From NCBI GenBank assembly GCA_964518875.1, contig CAZFHI010000018.1:1-43056 (forward strand): a DNA stretch of 43,056 nt, written 5' to 3'. Source of the stretch: DTU024 sp964518875. Its GTDB lineage: Bacteria; Bacillota; Clostridia; Christensenellales; Aristaeellaceae. The notes beneath the pieces are model-generated. The model saw only the letters and a program-made list of their open reading frames with translations, made no database searches and was not told the DNA's origin. Both the position numbers and the translations under genes were made by a program. This document shows, piece by piece, positions 32,090 to 40,794 of this stretch; position 1 is the first letter of the stretch; each line of letters begins with the position of its first letter.

Positions 32090-33169
32090 ATGAAAAAATT
32101 TTCTTCTGATAAAATACCGAGAAAAAAACTTTTAAGCATGCAGATAGACGTGGACGCCTTTCTGCCCGCCACGAGCGAGCAAAAAGAGCACCAGGTGCAT
32201 ATGCTCCCGTCAACCACGTTTTTCAGGGACGGCATGCGCAAGCTTTTTAAAAAGCCGCTTGCAATATTCGCTATAGTGGTTCTGGTTTTAATGATACTCA
32301 CTATAATCATAGCGCCGATGATAGTGCCTTACGGTTATTCTGAAATTATAAAGGTAGAAGGCAAGCGCGACCGCAGCATGAAAAACCTCGCTCCTTTCCA
32401 GTATTCAAAGCTGGAGCAGGAAGCCATTGAAAACGGCGCAAAAATATTTCCGCATATATTCGGCACGGACGAGTTGGGGCGCGACTACTTTATAAGGGTC
32501 GTTTACGGCACGCGCGTTTCGCTTATGGTAGGCTTTTTCGCAAGCATCATAGTGCTCGTAATAGGCTTGCTGTACGGTTCGATAGCGGGGTACTTCGGCG
32601 GCAGGGTGGACCTTATAATGATGCGCATAGTCGATATAATTTATTCTCTGCCTGATACGCTTATGGTTATACTGCTTTCAGTCGTTCTGGATCAGGTTAT
32701 AGGCAACTCGCTTTCAGGAACGGCGTTCGCTTCCCTTGGAACCAATATGATAAGCCTGTTTGTGGTATTCGCCCTTCTATACTGGGTGGGAATGGCAAGG
32801 CTTGTGCGCGGGCAGATACTTTCAATTAAGAACAACGAGTTTGTGCTCGCGGCGCGCGCCATGGGCGCAGGCAGCTGGCGCATAATAAGAAAACACATAC
32901 TGCCTAACTGCATGAGCGTGATATTTATTTCCACCGCTTTGCAGATTCCTTCCGCCATATTTACAGAAAGCTTTTTAAGCTTTATAGGATTAGGCGTGCA
33001 GGCCCCCATGCCGTCTTTAGGATCCCTTGCGAACTTTGCAAGAGGCGGCATGCAGTCATACCCGTACAAGCTTTTAATACCCGCGATTGCCATATGCCTT
33101 ATAGTGCTTTCGTTTAACCTGTTAGGCGACGGCCTGCGCGACGCATTCGACCCCAAGCTCAGGAGGTAG
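32090..33169 (+). CDS. oppC: oligopeptide ABC transporter permease OppC
   Basis: This is the second permease subunit of the peptide importer. The 359-aa protein begins behind AAGGAG, 9 nt after oppB. A long cytoplasmic N-terminus of about 55 residues precedes the first membrane helix (LAIFAIVVLVLMILTIIIAP). The periplasmic segment ends in IFGTDELGRDYFIRVVYGTR, the standard OppC/DppC motif. The EAA loop is FVLAARAMGAGSWRIIRKHILP. The C-terminus GDGLRDAFDPKLR is typical of the family. The insert between helix 1 and the GTDELGRD motif, rich in Lys and Glu, is longer than in Escherichia coli OppC. Confidence 0.95.
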   Translation: MKKFSSDKIPRKKLLSMQIDVDAFLPATSEQKEHQVHMLPSTTFFRDGMRKLFKKPLAIFAIVVLVLMILTIIIAPMIVPYGYSEIIKVEGKRDRSMKNLAPFQYSKLEQEAIENGAKIFPHIFGTDELGRDYFIRVVYGTRVSLMVGFFASIIVLVIGLLYGSIAGYFGGRVDLIMMRIVDIIYSLPDTLMVILLSVVLDQVIGNSLSGTAFASLGTNMISLFVVFALLYWVGMARLVRGQILSIKNNEFVLAARAMGAGSWRIIRKHILPNCMSVIFISTALQIPSAIFTESFLSFIGLGVQAPMPSLGSLANFARGGMQSYPYKLLIPAIAICLIVLSFNLLGDGLRDAFDPKLRR

Positions 33170-33173
33170 CAAG

Positions 33174-34184
33174 ATGAGTGAAATACCTATTTTACAAGTT
33201 AAAAACCTCAAAACGTCTTTTGCGACGGAACAGGGCGTAGTCCACGCCGTAAACGGCATATCCTTCAACCTGGATAAAGGCAAAACGCTCGGCATAGTCG
33301 GCGAATCCGGCTCCGGCAAAAGCGTTACGGCTTATTCAATACTGCAGATACTTACAGAGCCCGGCAAAATTAAAGGCGGCGAAGTAATATTTAAAGGCGA
33401 GAACATACTTGAATATCCTGAAAAAAAGATGAACGCCTTCCGCGGGGAAAAGATAAGCATTATATTCCAGGACCCTATGACGAGCCTTAACCCCGTATAC
33501 ACGGTGGGCAACCAGATAAGGGAAGCCATACTCCTGCACACGAAACGCAGCAAGGAGGAAGCGCACAAAAGGGCGATAGAGCTGCTTGAAATGGTCGGCG
33601 TAAACGACCCCGCAAAGCGCGTAAAGCAGTACCCGCACGAGCTTTCAGGCGGCATGCGCCAGAGGGTTATGATAGCTATGGCGTTAGCGTGCGAGCCGGA
33701 CATATTGATAGCGGACGAGCCTACGACGGCGCTTGACGTTACCATACAGGCGCAGATACTTGAGCTTATGCAGGAGCTGCAGAAGCAGCTCGGCATGGCG
33801 ATAATAATGATTACGCACGACCTTGGCGTCATAGCGGAAATGTGCGATGAAATAATAGTTATGTACGCGGGGCGCATCTGCGAAAGAGGCACTGCGGACG
33901 AGATATTCTATAACCCTCATCACAGCTACACAAAGGGTCTTCTGCGTTCCATACCCAAGTTTACAAAGGAACACGAAAAACTGGTGCCTATTGCGGGCAC
34001 GCCGATAGACCTTCTTAACATGCCGAAGGGCTGCGCGTTCGCTCCGCGCTGCCAGGACGCTATGCAGATATGCCTTAACAAACTGCCTGAAGAAATACCC
34101 ATTAACGACTTTCATATTGCTTCCTGCTGGATGAACGTTAAAAAAGTGTACGAGGAAGCGAAGGACGGTGAAATAAATGGCTGA
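33174..34184 (+). CDS. oppD: oligopeptide ABC transporter ATPase OppD
   Basis: This ATP-hydrolysing subunit powers the importer. In its 336 aa, Walker A is GESGSGKS (43-50), the signature is LSGGMRQR, Walker B is ILIADEPTTALD, and the switch histidine is in MITHDLG. The C-terminal oligopeptide domain, with PKGCAFAPRC and later cysteines, has the four-cysteine pattern known to bind an iron-sulfur cluster in some members. It starts 4 nt after oppC behind AGGAGG and overlaps oppF by 8 nt. Confidence 0.96.
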   Translation: MSEIPILQVKNLKTSFATEQGVVHAVNGISFNLDKGKTLGIVGESGSGKSVTAYSILQILTEPGKIKGGEVIFKGENILEYPEKKMNAFRGEKISIIFQDPMTSLNPVYTVGNQIREAILLHTKRSKEEAHKRAIELLEMVGVNDPAKRVKQYPHELSGGMRQRVMIAMALACEPDILIADEPTTALDVTIQAQILELMQELQKQLGMAIIMITHDLGVIAEMCDEIIVMYAGRICERGTADEIFYNPHHSYTKGLLRSIPKFTKEHEKLVPIAGTPIDLLNMPKGCAFAPRCQDAMQICLNKLPEEIPINDFHIASCWMNVKKVYEEAKDGEING

Positions 34185-35136
34185 ACATCTTCTTGAAGTA
34201 AAGGATCTTAAAAAATACTTCCCTATTAAAACGGGATTTATGAAAAAAATCCAGCTTAAGGCTGTGGACGGCGTATCGTTTACGATAGACGAAGGCGAGA
34301 CCCTGGGGCTCGTGGGCGAGTCCGGCTGCGGCAAGACGACGGTCGGCAGAACGCTTATACGTTTGTATGAGCCTACCGGCGGCGAAGTAATATACAAGGG
34401 CTCAAAAGTTACGGAAAAAGCTATGAAGCCTCTGCGCAAGGAAATGCAAATAGTTTTTCAGGATCCCTATTCTTCGCTTAATCCAAGGATGACGGTGGCC
34501 GACATAGTGGGCGAGCCGCTTGACATACACCATCTTTATCGCTCAAAGAGCGAAAGGGAGGAGCGCATAGCGGAGCTTTTAAAGCTTGTAGGGCTTAACG
34601 CGGACCACGCGAGGCGCTACGCGCACGAGTTTTCGGGCGGCCAGCGCCAGCGCATAGGCATAGCGAGAGCTTTAGCGGTAAACCCGAAATTCATAGTGTG
34701 CGACGAGCCTGTTTCCGCGCTGGACGTTTCGATACAGGCGCAGATTATAAACACGTTTGAAGAGCTGCAGCAGACTCTGGGGCTTACATACCTGTTTATA
34801 GCGCACGACCTGCTCGTAGTTCAGCATATATCAAGGCGCATAGCCGTTATGTATTTAGGGCGCATAGTAGAAATCGCCCCTTCCTCAGAAATTATAGAGC
34901 ACCCCGTTCACCCGTATACGCAGAGCCTTATTTCTGCAATACCCGTGCCGGATCCTGACACCGCAAAGGAAAGGCGTCGCATAGTTTTAAAGGGCGACGT
35001 GCCGTCCCCGCTGAACATGCCGTCAGGGTGCTCCTTCAGAACGCGCTGCCGCTACGCTACTGAGCGCTGCGCTAAGGAAACGCCGGAACTTACCTTAAGA
35101 AACGACGGGCATATGTGCGCCTGCTTTAATAAATAA
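34177..35136 (+). CDS. oppF: oligopeptide ABC transporter ATPase OppF
   Basis: This is the partner ATPase of OppD. The 319-aa protein has Walker A GESGCGKT (47-54), signature FSGGQRQR, Walker B FIVCDEPVSALD and switch histidine IAHDLLV. The C-terminal domain has MPSGCSFRTRCRYATERC and a final HMCAC, matching the cysteine pattern of the family. It overlaps oppD by 8 nt. A short GGGG/CCCC hairpin (35146-35158) lies in the 50-nt space before oppA. Confidence 0.96.
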   Translation: MAEHLLEVKDLKKYFPIKTGFMKKIQLKAVDGVSFTIDEGETLGLVGESGCGKTTVGRTLIRLYEPTGGEVIYKGSKVTEKAMKPLRKEMQIVFQDPYSSLNPRMTVADIVGEPLDIHHLYRSKSEREERIAELLKLVGLNADHARRYAHEFSGGQRQRIGIARALAVNPKFIVCDEPVSALDVSIQAQIINTFEELQQTLGLTYLFIAHDLLVVQHISRRIAVMYLGRIVEIAPSSEIIEHPVHPYTQSLISAIPVPDPDTAKERRRIVLKGDVPSPLNMPSGCSFRTRCRYATERCAKETPELTLRNDGHMCACFNK

Positions 35137-35186
35137 CGAATCTTTGGGGTGCGGCCCCTTAGAAATAAAAAATGGAGGATACTCAC

Positions 35187-36890
35187 ATGAAAAAACTAAC
35201 CGCATTTCTCCTTTCCGCAATATTAGCGCTAAGCGGCATAGCTTTTGTGTTTGCAGAGGGAGAGATACCCGCATGGGCCCCGCAGAACTGGGCCGAATAT
35301 GATGAGCTTATAGCAGAAATCAAATCCACTACGGATTTTGCAGAACGCGAAAAGCTTATGCATAAGGCGGAAGATATCCTTATGGATACGTCAGCCCTTC
35401 TTCCGCTGTACTACTACAACGACATCTTTATGATGAAAGAAAGCATCGACGGCTTCTATTCCAACGTATTTGGAAACAAGTTCTTCCAGTACGCCACTTT
35501 CGGCGACAACAAGAAGCTCCGTATAAACCTCGCGAGCGAGCCTGATAAGCTTGACCCGGCCTTAAACAGCTCTGTTGACGGCGCGTGCCTTGCGATAGCC
35601 GCTTTCGGCGGCCTGTACTCCTTTGATGAGAACGGCGCCTACGTGCCGAACTTCGCGGAATCCTACGAAATGTCCGAAGACGGTCTTACGTATACGTTTA
35701 AAATGCGCGAAGGCTTGAAGTGGTCGGACGGCGAGCCGCTTGACGCTAAGGACTTCGAGTATTCATGGAAGCGCGCGGCGGACCCTGTAACCGCGGCCGA
35801 CTATTCATACATGTTCTCAGGCATAAAAGGCTACCCAGATGAACTTGCAGCGAAAGCGTCTGAAGACGGCAAAACGTTTACAGTAGAATTAGCGGCTCCG
35901 TGCGCGTACATGCTGGATCTGTGCGCTTTCCCTGTGTTCTTCGCAGTGCCGCAGCATTGCATAGAAGCGGCGGAAGGCTTTAAGGACGCGGACGGCAACG
36001 TGCTTAACCCAGGCGCATGGGCGCTTGAAGCGGGCTTTGTAACAAGCGGCGCCTACAAGCTTGAAAGCTGGGTGCATAACGAGTCCATGGTATATGTAAA
36101 GAACGAAAACTTCTGGGACGCGGAAAACGTAAAGCTTGAAGAGCTTGATTTCATGCTTTCAGCGGATGAAACCGCAATTTACGCAGCGTACAACGCGGGC
36201 GACCTGGACTTTATAGACACCGTGCCTACCGATGAAATCGAAAAGCTTAAGAGCAACCCTGAATTCCATATCATAGACAACCTCGGAACCTACTACATAA
36301 ACTTCAACGTAAATTCCAAGCTGTTTGAGGGCAAAACGCCTGAGGAAGCGGCTTACATGCGCAAGGGCATAAGCGCTCTTATCGACCGCGCGTACATAGT
36401 AGAGGCGGTCGGCCAGACAGGCCAGCTTGTAGCGACAAGCTATATTCCTGCGGGTATGCTGGACGGCAACGGCGGCGTATTCAAGGACGCTGAAAGCTGG
36501 GATTACCCGGTGAACGACGGCTACTACGAAGAAGACCGCAATGTTGAAAACGCGGTAGAGCTTCTTAAAAAGGCGGGCTTTAAGTTTGACGACAACAATA
36601 TGCTGTCCTCTGAAACGCCCATAAGCTTTGAATATTTGACCAACCAGTCGGACAGCCATGTGCAGATAGCAGAAATCGTGCAGTCTGACCTTGGTGAAAT
36701 AGGCATTGACATGACCATCAAGACAGTTGACTGGAACGTATTCCTTAACGAGCGTAAGGTCGGCAACTATGACATCTGCCGCAACGGCTGGATTGCAGAC
36801 TTTAACGACCCGATCAACATGCTTGAAATGTGGACGACAGAATCCGGCAACAACGACGCCCAGTTCGGCAGACCAGTTGAAGCGGAATAA
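35187..36890 (+). CDS. oppA: peptide-binding protein OppA, apparently circularly permuted
   Basis: This is the extracytoplasmic binding protein (SBP family 5) of the importer. The ATG at 35187 follows GGAGG and gives 567 aa with a signal peptide (1-23, ending FVFA) that lacks a lipobox cysteine. The order of the mature parts is abnormal. Residues about 31-105 (APQNWAEYDELIAEI, LMHKAEDILMD, LLPLYYYNDIFMM, FYSNVFGNKFFQYATF) are what normally forms the C-terminal tail of this family. Residues about 110-559 then run from the normal N-terminus (RINLASEPDKLDPALNSSV) to GWIADFNDPINMLEMW and NNDAQF, and the protein stops at GRPVEAE, where the tail should follow. Nothing is missing; the tail has moved to the front. 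Ribosome site, signal peptide, stop and terminator are clean. Confidence 0.9.
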   Translation: MKKLTAFLLSAILALSGIAFVFAEGEIPAWAPQNWAEYDELIAEIKSTTDFAEREKLMHKAEDILMDTSALLPLYYYNDIFMMKESIDGFYSNVFGNKFFQYATFGDNKKLRINLASEPDKLDPALNSSVDGACLAIAAFGGLYSFDENGAYVPNFAESYEMSEDGLTYTFKMREGLKWSDGEPLDAKDFEYSWKRAADPVTAADYSYMFSGIKGYPDELAAKASEDGKTFTVELAAPCAYMLDLCAFPVFFAVPQHCIEAAEGFKDADGNVLNPGAWALEAGFVTSGAYKLESWVHNESMVYVKNENFWDAENVKLEELDFMLSADETAIYAAYNAGDLDFIDTVPTDEIEKLKSNPEFHIIDNLGTYYINFNVNSKLFEGKTPEEAAYMRKGISALIDRAYIVEAVGQTGQLVATSYIPAGMLDGNGGVFKDAESWDYPVNDGYYEEDRNVENAVELLKKAGFKFDDNNMLSSETPISFEYLTNQSDSHVQIAEIVQSDLGEIGIDMTIKTVDWNVFLNERKVGNYDICRNGWIADFNDPINMLEMWTTESGNNDAQFGRPVEAE

Positions 36891-36921
36891 AAAAGACTGA
36901 TTAAACCGCGTTTTTCGCGGG

Positions 36922-36955
36922 AAACAGGCGGAAGTTTTCTTCCGCCTGTTTTTTA
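36922..36955 (+). terminator. intrinsic terminator of the opp operon
   Basis: AAACAGGCGGAAG pairs perfectly (13 bp) with CTTCCGCCTGTTT around TTTT, followed by a T run. Confidence 0.92.
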
Positions 36956-37077
36956 TTATTAAATGATTTTTTTACAGCGAAAAAATTGATGCAAACTTTA
37001 CAAAAAAACATATCCAAATTTACCTTTATAGTGTATACTTATAGTGAAATAAATATAAAAAGAAAGGAACGCGAAAC

Positions 37078-38841
37078 ATGAAGAAAGCAATAAAACTGTT
37101 TTTAGCGGCCGCGCTGCTTTTATCGCTTGCGCTTTCAGGCTGCGCTTCAGCTGAAAACGAAGTGAAGCTTACAATACTTGGCACTTCAGATATGCACTCT
37201 AATATCTGGGGCTTCAGTTATGAAGACAACGCAGAAACAGACAACAACGGAATGGCGCGCCTGTATACCTATATTAAGCGGACGCGTGAAGAAAACCCCA
37301 ACACCATATTGATAGACAACGGGGATACTATTCAGGGCAACATAATGACGGACGACCTCTACAACAAAAACCCCGAAAAGGCTCACCCTGTTATAAGCGC
37401 CATGAACTTTATGAAGTATGACGCCATGTCGCCAGGGAACCATGAGTTCAACTGGGGCGTGCCAGATATGAAATCCATATTGTCGCAGGCGGAATTCCCT
37501 GTTATTTCCGCTAACGTGCTTTCAAAGGACGGCGGCTTTTTGACAGGCGAGGGCTGGACGATAATAGAAAAAGGCGGCGTAAAGGTAGCGGTAATAGGCG
37601 TGGTTACGCCGGACGTGCCTATATGGGACGGCGGCAAGGAAGGAATAGACGACTACGAGTACGTTCCCGCAAGCGAAGCCGTTAAAAAAGCCATAGCGGA
37701 AATAGGCGATAAGGCGGATTTAATTGTTGTCGCGGCACACATGGGCATGTACGCGGAGTTTGACGAAGAACACGGCTCGGACTCAGCCCAGCAGATATTG
37801 TCGGACAACCCTGAAATAGACGCCATGCTTACAGGCCATATGCATATTATAGTAAATGAGAAGCAGGGCGATACCGTTATAGCCGCGCCGCGCAACGGCG
37901 GACGCGACATAGTCCGCTTCGACTTTATTATAGGCGCGGACAAAAAAATAAAGGACGCCGGTGTTCAGGTAATAGATATGGCGGATGTCGAACCGTCTGA
38001 AGAAATACGCGAAATAGAAAACGTTAAAAAAGCGCACGAGGAAACCATAAACTTTGTAGTGGGCGGCGCGGGGGAAGACGGCGAAGGCGGCGCCTCTTTA
38101 GGCAGCACTACGGATAAGTTCCAGCCTGAAAATGAAATAAAGGGTATACCCGCAGGCAAGATTATGGACACGCCCGTTATGGACCTTATAAACAAAATAC
38201 AGCTTGAAAATTCCGGAGCGGACGTTTCTTCCGCCGCGCTGTTCAAGGACAGCTCAGATCTTCCCAAGGGCGATATAAACTACGGAAACATATTCAGCAT
38301 ATATAAGTTCGACAACACGCTCTACCGCGTCCCCGTAACGGGAAAAGAGCTTAAAAAGTATATGGAATGGTCGGCCGAGTGCTACAACCAGTGGACGCCG
38401 GGCGACATAAACATATCCTTTGACCCTGAATACCCCGGCTACCTTTACGACATGTTCGCTGGCGTGGACTATGAAATAGATTTAAGCCAGCCCAAGGGCG
38501 AGCGCATTAAAAACGTAATGTTTAACGGCGAACCGCTTAAGGACGATGACAAGCTTACGCTTGCCGTAAACAATTACCGCTATTCATCGGCTCTTAAAGG
38601 CCAGAACATTATAGAAGGCAAAAAGGAATGGGAATCTTCAGGCTCAATAAGAGATATGATAGTCGCGTACTTCGCGGAGCATTCCCCGGTAGCCCCTGAA
38701 ACGGACGACAACTGGAAGATAGTCGGCGTGGACCTGCAGCTTGATAATCCCAAACGCGCTGAAATTATAGAAAAGATAAACGCAGGGGAAATAGACGTAC
38801 CCTATTCAAAGAGCATAAACATTAACGACTATAAAGACTGA
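37078..38841 (+). CDS. 5'-nucleotidase / 2',3'-cyclic phosphodiesterase family lipoprotein
   Basis: The protein is a metallophosphoesterase of the UshA/CpdB/YfkN family that releases nucleosides and phosphate from extracellular nucleotides. The signal peptide ends in a true lipobox, LSGC, with Cys22 as the lipidated residue. Metal ligands are visible as TSDMHSN (Asp38, His40), DNGDTIQGN, PGNHEFNWG with the catalytic histidine, and GHMH. From about residue 345 the C-terminal 5'-nucleotidase domain (VSSAALFKDSSDLPKGDI, YRVPVTGKELKKYMEW, LAVNNYRYS) recognises the nucleoside. The length of 587 aa is normal. The ribosome site is AAAGGA. It is monocistronic after the opp terminator. Confidence 0.92.
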   Translation: MKKAIKLFLAAALLLSLALSGCASAENEVKLTILGTSDMHSNIWGFSYEDNAETDNNGMARLYTYIKRTREENPNTILIDNGDTIQGNIMTDDLYNKNPEKAHPVISAMNFMKYDAMSPGNHEFNWGVPDMKSILSQAEFPVISANVLSKDGGFLTGEGWTIIEKGGVKVAVIGVVTPDVPIWDGGKEGIDDYEYVPASEAVKKAIAEIGDKADLIVVAAHMGMYAEFDEEHGSDSAQQILSDNPEIDAMLTGHMHIIVNEKQGDTVIAAPRNGGRDIVRFDFIIGADKKIKDAGVQVIDMADVEPSEEIREIENVKKAHEETINFVVGGAGEDGEGGASLGSTTDKFQPENEIKGIPAGKIMDTPVMDLINKIQLENSGADVSSAALFKDSSDLPKGDINYGNIFSIYKFDNTLYRVPVTGKELKKYMEWSAECYNQWTPGDINISFDPEYPGYLYDMFAGVDYEIDLSQPKGERIKNVMFNGEPLKDDDKLTLAVNNYRYSSALKGQNIIEGKKEWESSGSIRDMIVAYFAEHSPVAPETDDNWKIVGVDLQLDNPKRAEIIEKINAGEIDVPYSKSININDYKD

Positions 38842-38860
38842 AAAAGCAGGAATTAAATAG

Positions 38861-38887
38861 AAAGCCCAGGCTGCTTGCCTGGGCTTT
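38861..38887 (+). terminator. terminator hairpin of the 5'-nucleotidase gene
   Basis: AAAGCCCAGGC pairs perfectly with GCCTGGGCTTT around TGCTT, 20 nt after the stop. Confidence 0.75.
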
Positions 38888-38941
38888 GCGCGTTAAGATG
38901 GTTTTGCAAATCTCGTTTCCTTTTGCCAACATAAAATACTA

Positions 38942-39360
38942 GATTTCGTATATTGTGAAGCGTTCTCTGAAACTGTTTACTTTTGCAGAGGGAATATAAT
39001 ATATGGGGTTTCGTGTATATATGAAGCGGTGCCCTGAAATTTTTAACTTTTGCAGACGGAACATACTAGATTTCATTTACTGTGAAGCGTTATCTGAAAC
39101 TGTTTCTTTTTGCAGACTGAACATGCAAGATTTCGCGTACTGTGAAGCGTTCTCTGAAACCGTTTACTTTTGCAGACATAACATGCGAGATTTCGTGTAC
39201 TGTGAAGTGGTATCTAAAACCGTTTCCCTTTGCAGACGGAACGTACGCGATTTCATGTACTATGGAGCGTTATCTGAAACTGTTTCCTTTTGCAGAGGGA
39301 ACATACAAGATTTCACTTATTGTGAAGCGTTGTACTGAATTGTTTACTTGTACAGAAATA
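38942..39360 (+). repeat. tandem array, 60-bp period, seven copies
   Basis: Copies align on the core GATTTC (TTT at 38944, 39009, 39071, 39131, 39191, 39251, 39311): the last five steps are 60-62 bp and three are exactly 60. Landmarks in each unit are GTACTGTGAAGCGTTATCTG, GAAACTGTTT and CTTTTGCAGACGGAACAT. The first two copies are more diverged and slightly longer. Because the period is 20 codons, two plus-strand frames stay open; one (39003-39338) would read as a 20-residue repeat with RDFVYCEALSETV-like units. Confidence 0.92.
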
Positions 39361-39763
39361 CACTATGTTCTGAATCGCGGGACGCTGTCTGAAGTATGTA
39401 TACAGGGTACACCTGTTCAAAATTAGTCGTTCGTTGGAAGATATGAGCCTTCTATGCGAATGCAGGACTTAATATGACAAACTCGCTTGCTATAATCAGA
39501 AGAATCGTAGTTTGAACGAATATTTTCCGTTTTTTCCGCGTATTGTTTATACGAAATATAACAGCTATATATTATTAAGACTTTGCCAAAAAACTTTTTC
39601 TTTACGCTGTTTTAAATTGTAAAAGATATATAAACTGAATGGCCGCGGTTTTGCCTGGAAATGCGAAGCTAAGCGTTTAAAGCCGATTTCGCGCGCTTAA
39701 CGCTTCATAATTCAAATAATGCGTTTAATCCGCTAGAACTATGCGCCTCATAGTTTTGGATAA

Positions 39764-40020
39764 TACGCTTCAATGTTTATGCAATACGCGTGAATAATTT
39801 GAATACGATTCATCGTTTATGCAATGCGCGTGAAAGATATAAATACGCTTTATCGTTTATGCAATATGCGTAAAAGATATAAATACATCTAATTATTTTA
39901 TGCAAATCTAATGAAAGATATAAATACGCTTTATTGTTTATGCAATGCGTTTGAATGGTCTTAATACGCTTTATTGTTTATGCAATACGCGTGAATAATT
40001 TAAATACGCTTCATCTGCTT
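39764..40020 (+). repeat. tandem array, 40-bp period, six copies
   Basis: TTTATGCAAT or a variant recurs at 39776, 39816, 39856, 39897, 39937 and 39977. Each unit reads roughly AATACGCTTTATCG, then TTTATGCAATACGCGTGAA, then an A/T linker; ACGCGT is palindromic. It is unrelated in sequence to the 60-bp array 400 bp upstream. The stretches 39421-39763 and 40021-40248 hold no gene or clear site. Confidence 0.88.
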
Positions 40021-40248
40021 AAGCGATGGGGTTCAGCGGGTCCCGGCTATATTTTTAAACAAAAGCGCTAAGGGTAAGTATATTCCTGAACGTATCTGTA
40101 TAGCGCTTCATAATGTAAGCTTTGCAATATTCGCAAGGCTTTTAATGTACAAAAGTATTTTTATAAGTTTTTTAGGTATTTATCAGAGTTTTTTTAATTT
40201 CAGGCTTTAATTGCGTTTTTGCATATATGCGTGTCTTTTAATGTATAA

Positions 40249-40731
40249 TTATAGAAACACGTTTCTTTGCATGCTGCCTTGAAAGCTGAATATAAGGCCC
40301 TTGCAGCGGCGGTTCATGGTGTAGCGGTAGCCGTATTCTTTTTTTCCGTTGGGTCTGTATATGCGGTAGCGCTTGAACTGGTATATGCTGCCGTCCTGAA
40401 GTATTCTAAAATCCTGCGCCAGAAGCAGCGCCGTTATTCTGGCTATGCTGCAGTTGCGGCAGGAATTGCCGTTGCTTTTGAAAGAATAGTTAACAAGCGT
40501 ATGCGAAGGCGCTATGCTTACAACCTTTACGCCGCTGTTTTCTATGAGTATTTCATCTATGGCGTAGTTGGAAATCCCCTGTATTTGCCTGAATAAATCT
40601 GTATACAGGCGGGAAGATCGCATGTATTTCATAAGCTTAGCGTCGGTTCTGCGCTTTATTTTGCAATATATGTATATTATAAAAGAACTTAATATACATA
40701 ATAATACAATGAATGAAACCAAATAATACAT
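40249..40731 (-). CDS. small membrane-anchored protein of unknown function
   Basis: I do not recognise this protein. The ATG at 40731 has AGAGG upstream and gives about 160 aa; a TTG at 40752 is an alternative. Residues about 3-25 (LVSFIVLLCILSSFIIYIYC) are a membrane helix with a basic cytoplasmic flank (KIKRRTDAK). The remaining 130 residues are soluble and basic, with a CRNC pair near the middle and a strand-rich end (IYQFKRYRIYRPNGKKEYGY). The near-consensus promoter supports a real gene. It is isolated between the tandem arrays and pgcA, which diverges from it. Confidence 0.7.
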   Translation of the reverse strand: MYYLVSFIVLLCILSSFIIYIYCKIKRRTDAKLMKYMRSSRLYTDLFRQIQGISNYAIDEILIENSGVKVVSIAPSHTLVNYSFKSNGNSCRNCSIARITALLLAQDFRILQDGSIYQFKRYRIYRPNGKKEYGYRYTMNRRCKGLIFSFQGSMQRNVFL

Positions 40732-40765
40732 ACAGCATAACCTCTGAAACAACTATATATAGGTT

Positions 40766-40794
40766 ATTATATCATTTGTGAACACAATTTACAA
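40766..40794 (-). promoter_or_regulatory. sigma-A promoter with a small dyad in the spacer
   Basis: On the minus strand TTGTAA (40794-40789) is followed after 17 bp by TATAAT (40771-40766). The spacer contains TTGTG-TT-CACAA, a 5-bp-arm dyad that could be an operator. Confidence 0.72.

Noticed and set aside
39003..39426. Repeat protein(s) encoded by the 60-bp array
   Set aside because: Two overlapping frames are open for the same periodic reason and substitutions between copies are mostly amino-acid changing; kept as a finding, not called as CDS.
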